From positions 186,001 through 250,000 of the forward strand of contig NZ_CP094534.1 in assembly GCF_022811645.1 (NCBI RefSeq): 64,000 nt of DNA. The letters run 5' to 3'. Position numbers and translations under genes: made by a program. The notes under the pieces are model-generated. The model saw only the letters and a list, made by a program, of their open reading frames with translations. It did no database searches and was not told where the DNA came from. The DNA comes from Hymenobacter monticola. GTDB lineage: Bacteria > Bacteroidota > Bacteroidia > Cytophagales > Hymenobacteraceae. Below, piece after piece: positions 32,984 through 42,200 of this stretch (positions are counted from its first letter, which is position 1; each line of letters starts with the position of its first letter).

Positions 32984-33202
32984 CTACCGGCTGCCCGCCT
33001 CGAAATCCATCCAGCCGGCGCGGTGCTCGTCCATCTCCTCGGCGCTGATGCCGTAGGCCGTGCGGGCTTCTTCGGCATTCATCAGGCCCTGGTCCACGGC
33101 GTTGAGCACGGCCCACACCTTAAGCTTGCGCTCGGCGTCGGCGTTGCCCTCCGGCTCGGGGCGGCCGTCGGTGTCGAAGTAGTTGGGCTCAAGCTCGCTC
33201 AT
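32984..33202 (-). CDS. Small conserved acidic protein
   Basis: A 72-residue protein, acidic, with no signal peptide or membrane segment. The central part KVWAVLNAVDQGLMNAEEAR and TAYGISAEEMDEHRAGW reads like a short helical module with a helix-turn-helix flavour (a DUF1153-like pattern), but I cannot name a family with certainty. The start at 33202 is ATG; a TTG two codons upstream is possible. Composition is that of a real gene of this genome. Confidence 0.55.
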   Translation of the reverse strand: MSELEPNYFDTDGRPEPEGNADAERKLKVWAVLNAVDQGLMNAEEARTAYGISAEEMDEHRAGWMDFEAGSR

Positions 33203-33670
33203 AGACAATGCAAGATAGTTGGATATTCATTAAGCCAGAGTGAAATTTTTGCAATTTCGTTGCGCCGCTTGCCATTATTTCCAGCGGCTGAAAAACCGGT
33301 CGAAGGCCGCGCGGCAACCGTCGCTCACGGGCAGGGAACAGCCTGGGCGCGATGAGCGGGTCGGGCCGCTCGAAGTGTACCTGCCGTTTGGCGGCGAGGC
33401 GCAAGTGCACGAGACCGATGCAGGCCTGCAGGAAGCAGATTTCTTGGCTCAGGCGCGTAGCCGGCTACTCATATACAGCGCGCAGTGCATCATGCGCAAG
33501 AGGTAGTACAGGGCAGCGCCCCGATGGGGCCATCCTAAAAAACGCCACGCAACTCAATTTTTTAAAGCCAGAATAAATGCTTTTACCGACACTTTAAACC
33601 AAGTCATCGATAAATAGTCTAAGCGCCACCAGACGCGGCCCATATTTGCTTTCAAGAGGGCTCTTAGATA
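33203..33670. other. 468-bp stretch without a clear gene
   Basis: Short overlapping frames exist on both strands, such as PLEVYLPFGGEAQVHETDAG on the plus strand and VSDGCRAAFDRFFSRWK on the minus strand, but none has a start, length or family. The last 130 bp are AT-rich and probably hold the promoter of the T9SS-tagged gene. Gene debris is possible. Confidence 0.35.
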
Positions 33671-33727
33671 ATTTCGCTGCGAAGTCTACCGGTTCTTGTT
33701 CTGATTTTTGCCTTTTGCTTATTCGGT

Positions 33728-34126
33728 ATGTCCGGCTCCAACCGCACTTCTTTTTTTGGCTTTGATGTGGTAAGCAGCGGCTGCGCTGTCTCGCCCGAGG
33801 TGACACCCAATGGCCCCGGCCCGCAGCACCACGACCGCGAAACCGGTGGGCAGTTCACCCTCGGCCAGAACTACCCCAATCCTTTTGTGAGCGAAACCAC
33901 CGTGCCGTTCACACTGCACGCCAACGCCGACGTGCGCCTCGACCTTTTCGACATGATGGGCCGCAAAATGGCCGGCGTGGTGCGCAAGGGCCGCAGCGCC
34001 GGCGCCCAAAGCATCAAGCTCAACCTCGACGGCATGGGCCTCGCGGCTGGCGACTACAGCTACCAGCTCGAAGTCACCACCCGCCACGGCGTGTACCGCC
34101 AGCGCAAACTCATGACGGCGGAATAG
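33728..34126 (+). CDS. Small T9SS-sorted secreted protein
   Basis: From the ATG at 33728 the protein has 132 residues. Residues 40-132 form a type IX secretion system type A sorting domain: FTLGQNYPNPFVSETTVPFT, DVRLDLFDMMGRKMAG, AGDYSYQLEVTT and the closing QRKLM. Directly upstream, in frame, the DNA encodes ISLRSLPVLVLIFAFCLFG, a convincing Sec signal peptide, back to a TAG at 33665, yet without an ATG. T9SS cargo needs such a signal, so translation may start at ATT 33671 or CTG 33677, or the original start was lost. Almost nothing but the sorting domain remains as mature protein. Confidence 0.75.
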   Translation: MSGSNRTSFFGFDVVSSGCAVSPEVTPNGPGPQHHDRETGGQFTLGQNYPNPFVSETTVPFTLHANADVRLDLFDMMGRKMAGVVRKGRSAGAQSIKLNLDGMGLAAGDYSYQLEVTTRHGVYRQRKLMTAE

Positions 34127-34154
34127 CGCCGGGGTTTGGCAAGTGAAGCCCCCG

Positions 34155-34189
34155 GAGGCTGGCCGCTGCAGCGGCCAGCCTCTTTTTTT
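34155..34189 (+). terminator. Terminator after the T9SS gene
   Basis: GAGGCTGGCCGC and GCGGCCAGCCTC form a perfect 12-bp stem around TGCA, followed by TTTTTTT. Confidence 0.9.
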
Positions 34190-34346
34190 GGGGATTGCAT
34201 GGGGCGCCACACCAACTCCGGGCGGCCGGTTCTTTTGGGTTAGGCGGCGGCCGGCGTACTTTCGCTGCCGGAGCCGCCGCTCGCGGCGCCCGCTCGCTTT
34301 AGCTGCTTTCACTTCCCACCGCGGCCCCGCCGCACATTTCCTTTTT

Positions 34347-35432
34347 ATGGCTGACCAAACCCTTACCGGCCTGCGGGCCGGCGTGCTGCACGGCGACGAA
34401 GTGCAGGCGCTTTTCGCCCACGCCAAGGCCAACGCCTACGCCCTGCCCGCCGTGAACGTGACCGGCACCAACACCGTGAACGGCGTGCTCGAAACCGCCA
34501 AGGCGGTGAACTCGCCCGTGATGATTCAATTCTCGAACGGCGGCGCCCAGTTCTACGCCGGCAAGTCCTTGCCCAACGACAAGCAGCAGGCCAGCATCGC
34601 CGGCGCCATTTCGGGGGCCTACCACGTGCACCAGATGGCTGCCCTCTACGACGTGCCCGTGGTGCTGCACACCGACCACGCCGCCAAAAAGCTCCTGCCC
34701 TGGATTGACGGCCTGCTCGACGCCGGCGAGAAATACTACCAGCAGCACGGCCAGCCGCTCTACAGCTCGCACATGCTCGACCTGTCAGAAGAGCCGATTG
34801 AGGAGAACATCGAAGTCTGCAAGCGCTACCTCGAGCGCATGGCCAAAATTGGCATGACGCTGGAAATTGAGCTCGGCGTGACCGGCGGCGAGGAAGACGG
34901 CGTCGACAACTCCGACGTGGACAGCTCCAAGCTCTACACCCAGCCCGAAGAAGTGGCCTACGCCTACGAGCAGCTGAGCGCCATCAGCCCGCGCTTCACC
35001 ATTGCGGCGGCTTTCGGCAACGTGCACGGCGTGTACAAGCCCGGCAACGTGAAGCTGCAACCCAAGATTCTGCACAACTCGCAGGAGTTCCTGCGCCAGA
35101 AGCACAACATTGAGGAGGCCATGCCCATCAGCTTCGTGTTCCACGGCGGCTCGGGCTCCAGCCGCGAGGAAATCCGCGAGGCCATCAGCTACGGCGCCAT
35201 CAAGATGAACCTCGACACCGACCTGCAGTGGGCCTTCTGGCAGGGCATCAAGGACAACTACGTGAAGAACGAAGGCTTCCTGCAGGGCCAAATTGGCAAC
35301 CCCAGCGGCGCCGACTCGCCCAACAAGAAGTACTACGACCCGCGCGTGTGGCTGCGCAAAGGCGAAGAAACCTTCGTGGCGCGCCTGAAAGAAGCCTTCG
35401 AGGACCTGAACTGCGTGAACCGCCGCTACTAA
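34347..35432 (+). CDS. fbaA: Class II fructose-bisphosphate aldolase
   Basis: A 361-residue zinc aldolase of glycolysis and gluconeogenesis. Metal and substrate residues are visible in VVLHTDHAAKKLLPW, EIELGVTGGEEDGVDN, NVHGVYKPGNVKL and FVFHGGSGSSREEI, followed by KMNLDTDLQWAFW. The length and the NNSD-like VDNSDVDSS insert are those of the FbaA (class IIA) type. The start MADQTLTGLR at 34347 is chosen because upstream sequence contains the preceding terminator and a promoter-like TACTTTC. Confidence 0.95.
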   Translation: MADQTLTGLRAGVLHGDEVQALFAHAKANAYALPAVNVTGTNTVNGVLETAKAVNSPVMIQFSNGGAQFYAGKSLPNDKQQASIAGAISGAYHVHQMAALYDVPVVLHTDHAAKKLLPWIDGLLDAGEKYYQQHGQPLYSSHMLDLSEEPIEENIEVCKRYLERMAKIGMTLEIELGVTGGEEDGVDNSDVDSSKLYTQPEEVAYAYEQLSAISPRFTIAAAFGNVHGVYKPGNVKLQPKILHNSQEFLRQKHNIEEAMPISFVFHGGSGSSREEIREAISYGAIKMNLDTDLQWAFWQGIKDNYVKNEGFLQGQIGNPSGADSPNKKYYDPRVWLRKGEETFVARLKEAFEDLNCVNRRY

Positions 35433-35448
35433 GGCGCGGGGCAAGGAC

Positions 35449-35629
35449 GCCTGTCATTGCGAGGCCGTAGGCCGTGGCAATCCGTCCTCTCAGAACCAGA
35501 CAGGCTCTTTTACCAGAAAGCCCTGGTGCCGCAATGGTGCCGGGGCTTTTTGTTTAACTTATCACATTAGAAGGCTGGTCGCAAAGAGAGGACGGATTGC
35601 CACGGCCTGCGGCCTCGCAATGACAGACG
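35449..35629. repeat. Long inverted repeat enclosing a terminator (CTGTCATTGC family)
   Basis: Outer arms CTGTCATTGCGAGGCCGTAG and CTGCGGCCTCGCAATGACAG, with CGTGGCAATCCGTCCTCT and AGAGGACGGATTGCCACG, pair over about 42 bp. Between them is a separate terminator hairpin, AAAGCCCTGGTGCC/GGTGCCGGGGCTTTTTG (35517-35552). The same arrangement recurs at 48627-48805. Confidence 0.88.
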
Positions 35630-35645
35630 CTACGTCGCCTGCCCG

Positions 35646-36305
35646 CTACTTCCCAATCGAGCCAATCTTGGGCTGAATTTGAATGATGAAGCGCTTGTTG
35701 AGCGCCTCCTGGCTGCCGGTGTAGCGCCCGGCGCCGCGGAAGCCGCTACCGGCGGCCACCACTTCCAGGTTGCCGGGGAAGCGCAGGCCGGCCTGCTCCC
35801 AGAGGCGAATCACGCTCAGGGCGCGGCTGTAGCTGAGCTGGCGCACGGCGGGCCCGTCAAGGTTGTGCGGGTCGTTCGCGGGGTAGCGCAGGTCTTTGGC
35901 AGCGCGTCCCTCCACCACAATGAGGTACTGTACGTTGTCGTCGTTTTTAATCGACTGCATTTCGCGCAGCAGGAAGCGGCCGGCTTTGATGAGCGGCGCC
36001 TCGGCATTGCCGGGCAGCACCGCACTCTGGGGCGAAAACGTGACCGGAAATTTCAGCTCGTAGCGCTTGTAGGTGGCGTTGTACTCAAAGTAGTCGCTTT
36101 CCAGGCGTTTGAGCGCGGCCTTGATTTCGTCGAGCTTGCGCTTTTCCTGCACCTGCACTTTCAGCTCGGAAATCAGGTGTTCGTTGTCGCGTTGTTTGTC
36201 GTTGGCCCGCTTGAAACCGAGCACAAACAGCACGAGCATGATGAGGAACAAGGCCGTCATGAGGTCCACGTAGCTGGGCCAGAAGAAGTCCTTGTCTTTG
36301 CTCAT
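35646..36305 (-). CDS. MotB/OmpA-like stator subunit
   Basis: A 219-residue protein with one N-terminal membrane helix, PSYVDLMTALFLIMLVLFVL, carrying Asp14 at the position of the proton-binding Asp of MotB and ExbD. A charged helical stalk (35-75) and a C-terminal OmpA-like peptidoglycan-binding domain follow (LIVVEGRAAKD, LSYSRALSVIRLWEQAG, NKRFIIQI). It pairs with the MotA-like protein encoded upstream, separated by a long inverted repeat. Size and architecture resemble ZorB and other non-flagellar MotB relatives. It is the last gene of the tubulin/actin cluster. Confidence 0.82.
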   Translation of the reverse strand: MSKDKDFFWPSYVDLMTALFLIMLVLFVLGFKRANDKQRDNEHLISELKVQVQEKRKLDEIKAALKRLESDYFEYNATYKRYELKFPVTFSPQSAVLPGNAEAPLIKAGRFLLREMQSIKNDDNVQYLIVVEGRAAKDLRYPANDPHNLDGPAVRQLSYSRALSVIRLWEQAGLRFPGNLEVVAAGSGFRGAGRYTGSQEALNKRFIIQIQPKIGSIGK

Positions 36306-36336
36306 AATAGGTTTGGGTAGTAAATAAATTGATTTA

Positions 36337-36439
36337 GAACGTCATGCCGAGGCGTAGCCGAGGCATCTCGCCCGCGTCGTTGCAACGATTGATTTGCTTA
36401 AACGAGCGAGATGCCTCGGCTACGCTCGGCATGACGTTC
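36337..36439. repeat. Inverted repeat inside the cytoskeletal operon
   Basis: GAACGTCATGCCGAGGCGTA at the left mirrors TACGCTCGGCATGACGTTC at the right; arms are about 35 bp with one bulge. Each arm contains ATGCCGAGGCGTAGCCGAGG-type palindromes. TCGTTGCAACGA near the loop resembles the TCGTTGAACG core. Confidence 0.88.
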
Positions 36440-36459
36440 TATTACGGTCTGTTCCCGCG

Positions 36460-37953
36460 CTATTTCTTCCCCAGAAAATTCCGCTGGAACCAGTTTGGCT
36501 TGGTGAGTTCCTCCAGCACCTTATTAGTCCGGTCCACCTGCTTCAAGAGCTCCTGCTGCACCTGCGAGTCGACCACCAAGCGGCCTTCGAGGCGCTGCAT
36601 GGCTTGGGCGGTTTGCTGGGCCTGGCGCTCCTGCAGGAGGTTGAGGTCCTTTTGCTGGGCCGGGAGCTGCGTGAATGGGTTGAGGTACTCGGTGATTTTC
36701 TGGTAGATGTTGTCCTGGTTGAGGCGGCGGAAGTGCTGCTGCCATTGCTCGTGGGCAGCGCTGGCTTCCTTTTGCAGCTCCTGCAGGCGGCCGTCGAGCT
36801 CGGCGTCCATGCGGTGCACGCCCTCGCTCACGCCTTGGCGAATTTGGGCGCCCAGGTCGGCCAGCAGCTTGCCGTGCTGGCTGAAGAAAGCCACCTGTTG
36901 GCGCAAGGCATCGTCGTGCTGCTGCAAATACTGTGGCACGCTGGCCAGGCCTTGCTCCAGGGCCGTGAGGCGGTTGAGCAGCGCGCCAATGGTTTGGGCG
37001 GCCTCGGTGCTGTGCACCACGGTGGTGTTCAGCGCCTGCTGGTAGCCCAGGAATTTCTCGAAGGTCTGGGCGCTTTCGTCCACCCTATCAAACACCTTGA
37101 CGGTGGCATTGGCCAACTCCGAGTAGCCAATTTTCTCCAGCTGCTCCAGGAAGCGCTTCTGCACGCTCACGTTCTCAGTGATGCTGGCAATGAGCGGCGT
37201 AAACTCGTGAATCTTGCTGAAAAAGTCGTTCTGAATCTGGCTGAAGAATTCGGCGTTGAACGAATCCAGCACCGATTTCAGGTTGCTCATGCCGGCCTGC
37301 ATGTCCGAGTTCAGCTTGGGCAGCAGCGCTTTTTGCAGGAAGGTGTAGTAGGCGTTTTTCTGCCGGTCGCGCACGGCGCGGGCCTGCTTCAGCAGCTGGT
37401 TGCCAGCCAGCGTGAAGGCCAAGCCGAACAAGCTGCCAATCATGGCAATGAGCACCCCGCCCAGGAAGTGCTGCACGTCGCCGTTGCTAAACGAGGTATC
37501 CGTGTTCGGATTGGCCGCGACGTCGGCAAACGGGTTGCCCACCAGCGACACCAGGCCGATGATGGCCCCGGTAAAGGTGCCCAGCAAACCTAGGTAGAGC
37601 GGCGTGGTTATCTGCGCCTGAATCTCGTCATCCAGAGCCTCAGCGTGGCGTTCGGAAATGTCTTTCAGAATGCCAAAATCGGCCGCCGCGCCGCGGTTGT
37701 TCAGCAGGTACTCGTTGGTGTCGGTGATGATTTGGCCAAACTCCGGCGATGTGTTGTTGGCGATGAGGGCGTCGTACTGCACCTCAAAGTTCTTCTCGGG
37801 CTGCGCGGCGGTGTAAGGAATGGGTTGCACGCCCACCGCCCCCGCCGCCGGATACATGCCTTGGATGCGCCCGATGAGCAGGCGGTTGCGGAGGAACACC
37901 ACCGCCTGCCACGCCACCAGGGCCAGGATTAACAGGATTTCGACTAAGAACAT
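36460..37953 (-). CDS. MotA/ExbB-like channel protein with long coiled-coil tail
   Basis: A 497-residue membrane protein. Hydrophobic segments are at 2-20, 118-138 (LYLGLLGTFTGAIIGLVSLV) and 162-184 (HFLGGVLIAMIGSLFGLAFT), the last two matching the paired helices of the MotA/TolQ/ExbB proton-channel fold. Residues about 190-490 are a helical, Gln/Glu-rich coiled-coil tail with repeated LEQL, QQHDDALRQQ and LQERQAQQ patterns. The layout, a short MotA core with a long cytoplasmic tail, is that of ZorA of the Zorya system. With the OmpA-like partner it would form an ion-driven unit spanning membrane and wall. Confidence 0.8.
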   Translation of the reverse strand: MFLVEILLILALVAWQAVVFLRNRLLIGRIQGMYPAAGAVGVQPIPYTAAQPEKNFEVQYDALIANNTSPEFGQIITDTNEYLLNNRGAAADFGILKDISERHAEALDDEIQAQITTPLYLGLLGTFTGAIIGLVSLVGNPFADVAANPNTDTSFSNGDVQHFLGGVLIAMIGSLFGLAFTLAGNQLLKQARAVRDRQKNAYYTFLQKALLPKLNSDMQAGMSNLKSVLDSFNAEFFSQIQNDFFSKIHEFTPLIASITENVSVQKRFLEQLEKIGYSELANATVKVFDRVDESAQTFEKFLGYQQALNTTVVHSTEAAQTIGALLNRLTALEQGLASVPQYLQQHDDALRQQVAFFSQHGKLLADLGAQIRQGVSEGVHRMDAELDGRLQELQKEASAAHEQWQQHFRRLNQDNIYQKITEYLNPFTQLPAQQKDLNLLQERQAQQTAQAMQRLEGRLVVDSQVQQELLKQVDRTNKVLEELTKPNWFQRNFLGKK

Positions 37954-37973
37954 AGCTGATATTTACAGCGAAG

Positions 37974-38081
37974 GTAGAGACGCAATATTTTGCGTCTCGT
38001 CGTTGAACGGCCGATGCCACACCGCTCGCAGCATCCAGGCGTCATTGTTCAACGACGAGACGCAAAATACAGCGTCTCTAC
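37974..38081. repeat. Double-hairpin inverted repeat, TCGTTGAACG family
   Basis: GTAGAGACGCAATATTTTGC then GTCTCGTCGTTGAAC at the left mirrors GTTCAACGACGAGACGCAAA then ATACAGCGTCTCTAC at the right. Each arm holds a palindrome such as GAGACGCAATATTTTGCGTC. It lies inside the cytoskeletal operon. Confidence 0.9.
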
Positions 38082-38098
38082 ACCATTTAAAGCTCGTT

Positions 38099-39241
38099 TT
38101 AGCTCAGCGCAATGCCCGCCTTCTGCACCACGTGCCAGGCGTCGTCGCGCTTTTCCAGCTTGCCGGCGGTCAGGTTGGTGATGCTCGTGAACTGCTCCGT
38201 GGGCGGCAATTCAAACTGGAAAAACTCCTTCAGCTCGCGCACACCGTTGCCAATGATGCGCGACTGGTCGGCCTGCGGGCTGAAAGAGAATTGCGCCGTA
38301 GTAGCTTCCGAGTGCGGCAGCGTGATGAGCAGCGGCATCTGCGGCAGCGGATTGGGGCTGAGCTTGCGGTGCTCGATGCTGGGCACATCGGGGGCCGGGG
38401 CGTAGTAGTGCAGCGGACCGTTGCTGGGCGCAACAGCAGCAGCGTCAGCAATAGCCGACGCTTCGGCGGGCGCGGCGGCAGCCTCCGGTGCACTGGCTGC
38501 AATCAGCTCCTGAATAGCGGGCGGCGTCGACGTAGGGGCCGCCCACTCAATGGTTTGGCCGGGTTCCAGGGGCTCTTCGCCGGGGTTGGGGGTAGTTGGA
38601 TTCATAGCGGCGGAGCGGGGGGCAATGGTGGGCCAGGAAGACGCGCGTTCGGCGGAAGGCGCGGTTCTGGAATTGATATTGGGCTTTTTCTTTTTGTCGT
38701 TGCGAGCCTGCTTTTCCGGCGTTCGGGAAACCGGCGGCGTGCCCTGCGCCTGGCGCATCGACTGCACCTTGGGCACCTTGCCGCTCGGCTCCGGCGAAGC
38801 GGCAGCGGGCGCTTCGGCTGGGGCGCGGGGCACGTTTTCCGCCTTTTTGCGCACCGGTTCAGCCGGCAGGAAATCCACCGCATTGGGTGGAAAGCCCCGA
38901 CCAGAGCCCGAACGGTGGCGCCGCTTCGGCGTGGAGCTGCGTGCCCACATTCGCGCGCCTAGCACGCCCAGCGCAATGCCACCCAGCACGCCCAGCACCA
39001 GCGGCCAGTTCGACGAAGGCGCAGTGGCTACCGGTGCGGGCGTTACTACCGGTTCGGTCGCCGCTGTCGGCCCGGGCGTCGCTACCGGAGCCGGCGCCGC
39101 TGTCGGCCCGGCCGAACCAGGCGCCAAGGGTTGCTCCGACGTCGTGGTGGGCTGCGCCCGCACTGCCGGACTGCCCCCGAGGGCCAGCAGGAGCAGCAGT
39201 GCCCGCCAGCCCAGGCGGTTAGTTGAGCGGCTGCGCGTCAT
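38099..39241 (-). CDS. Pro/Ala-rich secreted or membrane-anchored protein of the cytoskeletal operon
   Basis: A 380-residue protein with an N-terminal signal-like helix (GWRALLLLLALGGSPAVRAQ), a Pro/Ala/Thr-rich stretch, and one membrane helix near residues 80-105 (WPLVLGVLGGIALGVLGARM) followed by a basic RSSTPKRRHRS. A long low-complexity cytoplasmic linker leads to a compact C-terminal part (about 285-380) including LPLLITLPHSEATTAQFSF. Its start at 39241 overlaps the end of the actin-like gene by 23 bases, so translation is coupled. I do not recognise a family; an adaptor between the actin-like ATPase and the membrane motor is one possibility. Confidence 0.65.
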   Translation of the reverse strand: MTRSRSTNRLGWRALLLLLALGGSPAVRAQPTTTSEQPLAPGSAGPTAAPAPVATPGPTAATEPVVTPAPVATAPSSNWPLVLGVLGGIALGVLGARMWARSSTPKRRHRSGSGRGFPPNAVDFLPAEPVRKKAENVPRAPAEAPAAASPEPSGKVPKVQSMRQAQGTPPVSRTPEKQARNDKKKKPNINSRTAPSAERASSWPTIAPRSAAMNPTTPNPGEEPLEPGQTIEWAAPTSTPPAIQELIAASAPEAAAAPAEASAIADAAAVAPSNGPLHYYAPAPDVPSIEHRKLSPNPLPQMPLLITLPHSEATTAQFSFSPQADQSRIIGNGVRELKEFFQFELPPTEQFTSITNLTAGKLEKRDDAWHVVQKAGIALS

Positions 39242-42200
39242 GAAGCACCTTGGATAGCTCATACAGGGCGTTTTTGAACGGCAGGAAGAACAACGTTTCG
39301 GGAATCGTATCGCCGTCGCGCAGCACGTCGGCGTACTGCTGGCGGTAGAGGTTGAAGGAGTCGCCGAGGCTGCGCTCCAGCGTGTTCATCACCAGACCGG
39401 GGTCGTTTTTCACGCCCAGGTCGGCCTGCACGCGCTTCAACTCGGGGTCTTCGAGCAGCAGCTTCAGGCAGGCGCGGGCGTTGCTCAGCACGGCCTGCTT
39501 GATTTCGTCGGTCACGCCGGCGGCTTCCAAGTGGTGCTCACCTTTATCAGCCTGCGGGTTCTCCGCATCGGGCACAACGCCGACGGGGCGCACCATGGGC
39601 GGGTCCTGCGGAATCTGACCGGTGGCGAGCACGCCGCCGTTGGCGGTGGTTTGCTTGGGGTCGTCGGCCAGCTTGATGCGGAAATCGGCCGGTACGGACT
39701 GCCCGGTGGCTTTTTCCATGATGAGACGGGCCAGCTTTTCCACCGGCTGCAGGTTAGCCCCCGCCGCCAGCAGGCGCACGTAGAGGCTGCCGCGGCCCGT
39801 GAAGCACAGGTAGCGCGGCAGCTGCTGGCCGTTGGCCACCGTCACCTGCGCCACGTGGTAAATCAGCGCCCCGAAGTGCAGGTAGAACAGCACTCGAAGG
39901 TGCTCAGCCCGCAACAAACGCTCGCTGAAGCCCAGCAGCTGGTCGTAGTTGAACAGGAAGCTGGCCACGTCCTCGGAGCCGAAATTGTCGGTACTTTCGG
40001 CTACCAGCACATACTCGCGGGCCCGGCGGGCGGCGGGCGAAAGCACTGCGCTTTGCACCCCGGCCACGCCGAAGCGCACGAGGCCGTTGTCCTTCGAGCC
40101 GCGCACCTCCGCGCCGCCGTCACCCCACAAATCATTGCCGGCGAAGCGGAACGAGGTACTCAGCACCGGCTTGCGGTCGGCGTACAGCAGCACGTCGGTG
40201 GTACCGCCGCCGATGTCGATGAAGGCGGCGTTTTCGCCTGGGCCCAGCGTCACAATGTTGCGGCGCGTGAGGTAGTAATACGGCGCCGTCGACTCGACCA
40301 TGCAAGGCATGGAGGCCGTGGTGTGGAAGACCTCGTGGAACAGCGTGTCCCACTCGCGTTGGTACAGGTTGCGCTGGTAGGTGCTGAAGCTCAGCGGGGC
40401 AAACCAGGTGATTTGCGTGGCCGCGAGGTTGCCGCCGTTCAGGGCCACTTTGGCGCGGCACAGCAGCAGTATTTCTTTGAAAAACGCCCGTACGCGGTTG
40501 GTGTTGGCAATGTTCAGCGAATTATCCCACTTCAGATTGGTGTGGTAATTCGGCCGGCGCTGTTCCTCGGTGATAATGCCGAACGCCACGTTGATGTTGC
40601 CGAGCACGCTCAGTTCCTGGGTGGCGTAGTTGGCGGCCTCGTAAGTCGCGGTGCGGGCCGGGAAGGCATACGGCGAGTTGTCGGCGCCGATGATGGGCGG
40701 CACGAACTCGCGTTCCTGGTATTGCTGCCAGCGCTTGATTTGCACGAAGTTGGCCGGGTCGTCGTCGATGCCACGGTACAGGCGCTCGTAGGCGGTGCGG
40801 TCGGGCTCGGCGGTGCTCTTTTTCAGCAAAGCCACCGGCGTGTCGGTCAGGCCAAAGCTGAACGGCTTGGGCTCCTGGCCTGGGCTGTCCTGCATGGCCA
40901 CGTGGGTGTTCGTGGTGCCGAAGTCGATGGCAAAACGGTACTCCTTGGTGCCCTGGCGCACTTCGGGCCAGCGCGGGATGATGAGTGCGCGGCCCTCGGC
41001 CGGGGCCGGGTTCAGCACTTCGAGGTAGTCGAAATGAGTGCCGCGCACCTCGTAGTAGGCGCTGCCTTCGTCCTGACTGGTTTTGGGGGTGCGCTCGTAG
41101 CGGGTGGCGCTTTGGTCGGTGCCCGTGTCGCTGAGCTGGTGGCCGTTGGCCCAGAATTTCAGGTCGACTTTCTTGGTCACCATGCTCGGGTCGATGTTGT
41201 TGGCATCCACCAGCATGACTTTGTAGAAGTCGTTGAACTGCGGCGCGTCGGCCACTTTCACGAAGGGAAACACCGACAGCGCCACGTTGGTCACGCGCAG
41301 GCGGCCCACGCCCTCCCCTTGCGGATTGTCATAGTAAGCGCGCTCATAATCTACGTAATCGCCGCCGCTCACCGGCACCCGCAGCCGCACCCGGATGCAG
41401 GCCGATTCCAGCTCCAGCGAGAGGTGCTCGGCCAAATCCTGCTGCGTGAAGTAGTCGAAATACGCCGGTTTGATGGGTAGCAACGGCCAATTACTGGGCC
41501 GGAAGCCGGGCGCAATCTTCACATTGCCGCTGAAAAACCGCGTCTCGTCCACCTCATAAGGCACAGCCAGCAGGGTTTCTTCCAGCAAGTCGTTCACTGT
41601 GAGGTAGGGGTACGGCAGCTCCGGGCCGGGCAACGTGCGTTCCTTCAGCGGCCGGGCATCGGTCAGGGGCACAATGGCACCGCTGTCGGCAAACAGCGTT
41701 TCGTTGTAGTACTTCTTGCCAATGGCCTTCAGGCCCGGGCGCAGCACGATGGGCAGCGGCCCGGCCACCCCCGCCCGCGTGGGCCGGATGAAGAGGTCGG
41801 AGCCGCGCACGGTGCCTTCGTCGGGGCGCACGCGCAGCAGCACGCCGGCCACGTCAATCTGGTTATTGGAAGCGTCGGTGAGAACCGGGAAATTGCTTAG
41901 GCTGGCGGTGCCGTCCATGGCCCATTTCTGCAGCAGGCCGCGGTCGAGGGTATCGCGCACCAGCGGCGCGAGGGTCGTCAGGGCCGGGTCGCCCACGAAC
42001 TCCTGATACACATAGTCGCGGAAAGCGGCTTCGCGGTTAGCTAGCGGCACATACTGATTGTCAAGATAGTATCCACCGCCCTGTGGGCGCTGCACCGGCA
42101 GCGGCCGCACATTCGGCGCGGGGAAAAACAGCGTCAGCGGCGAGGTGCCGCCAATAAGCTGTGGCACGCCGTTGGCCCCAGGGAAGTAAATGAGGTGCAT

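Noticed and set aside
35646..37953. Calling the MotA/MotB-like pair a Zorya system
   Set aside because: ZorC, ZorD or ZorE partners are absent; the neighbours are tubulin-like, actin-like and vWA-like proteins, so only the motor pair resembles Zorya.
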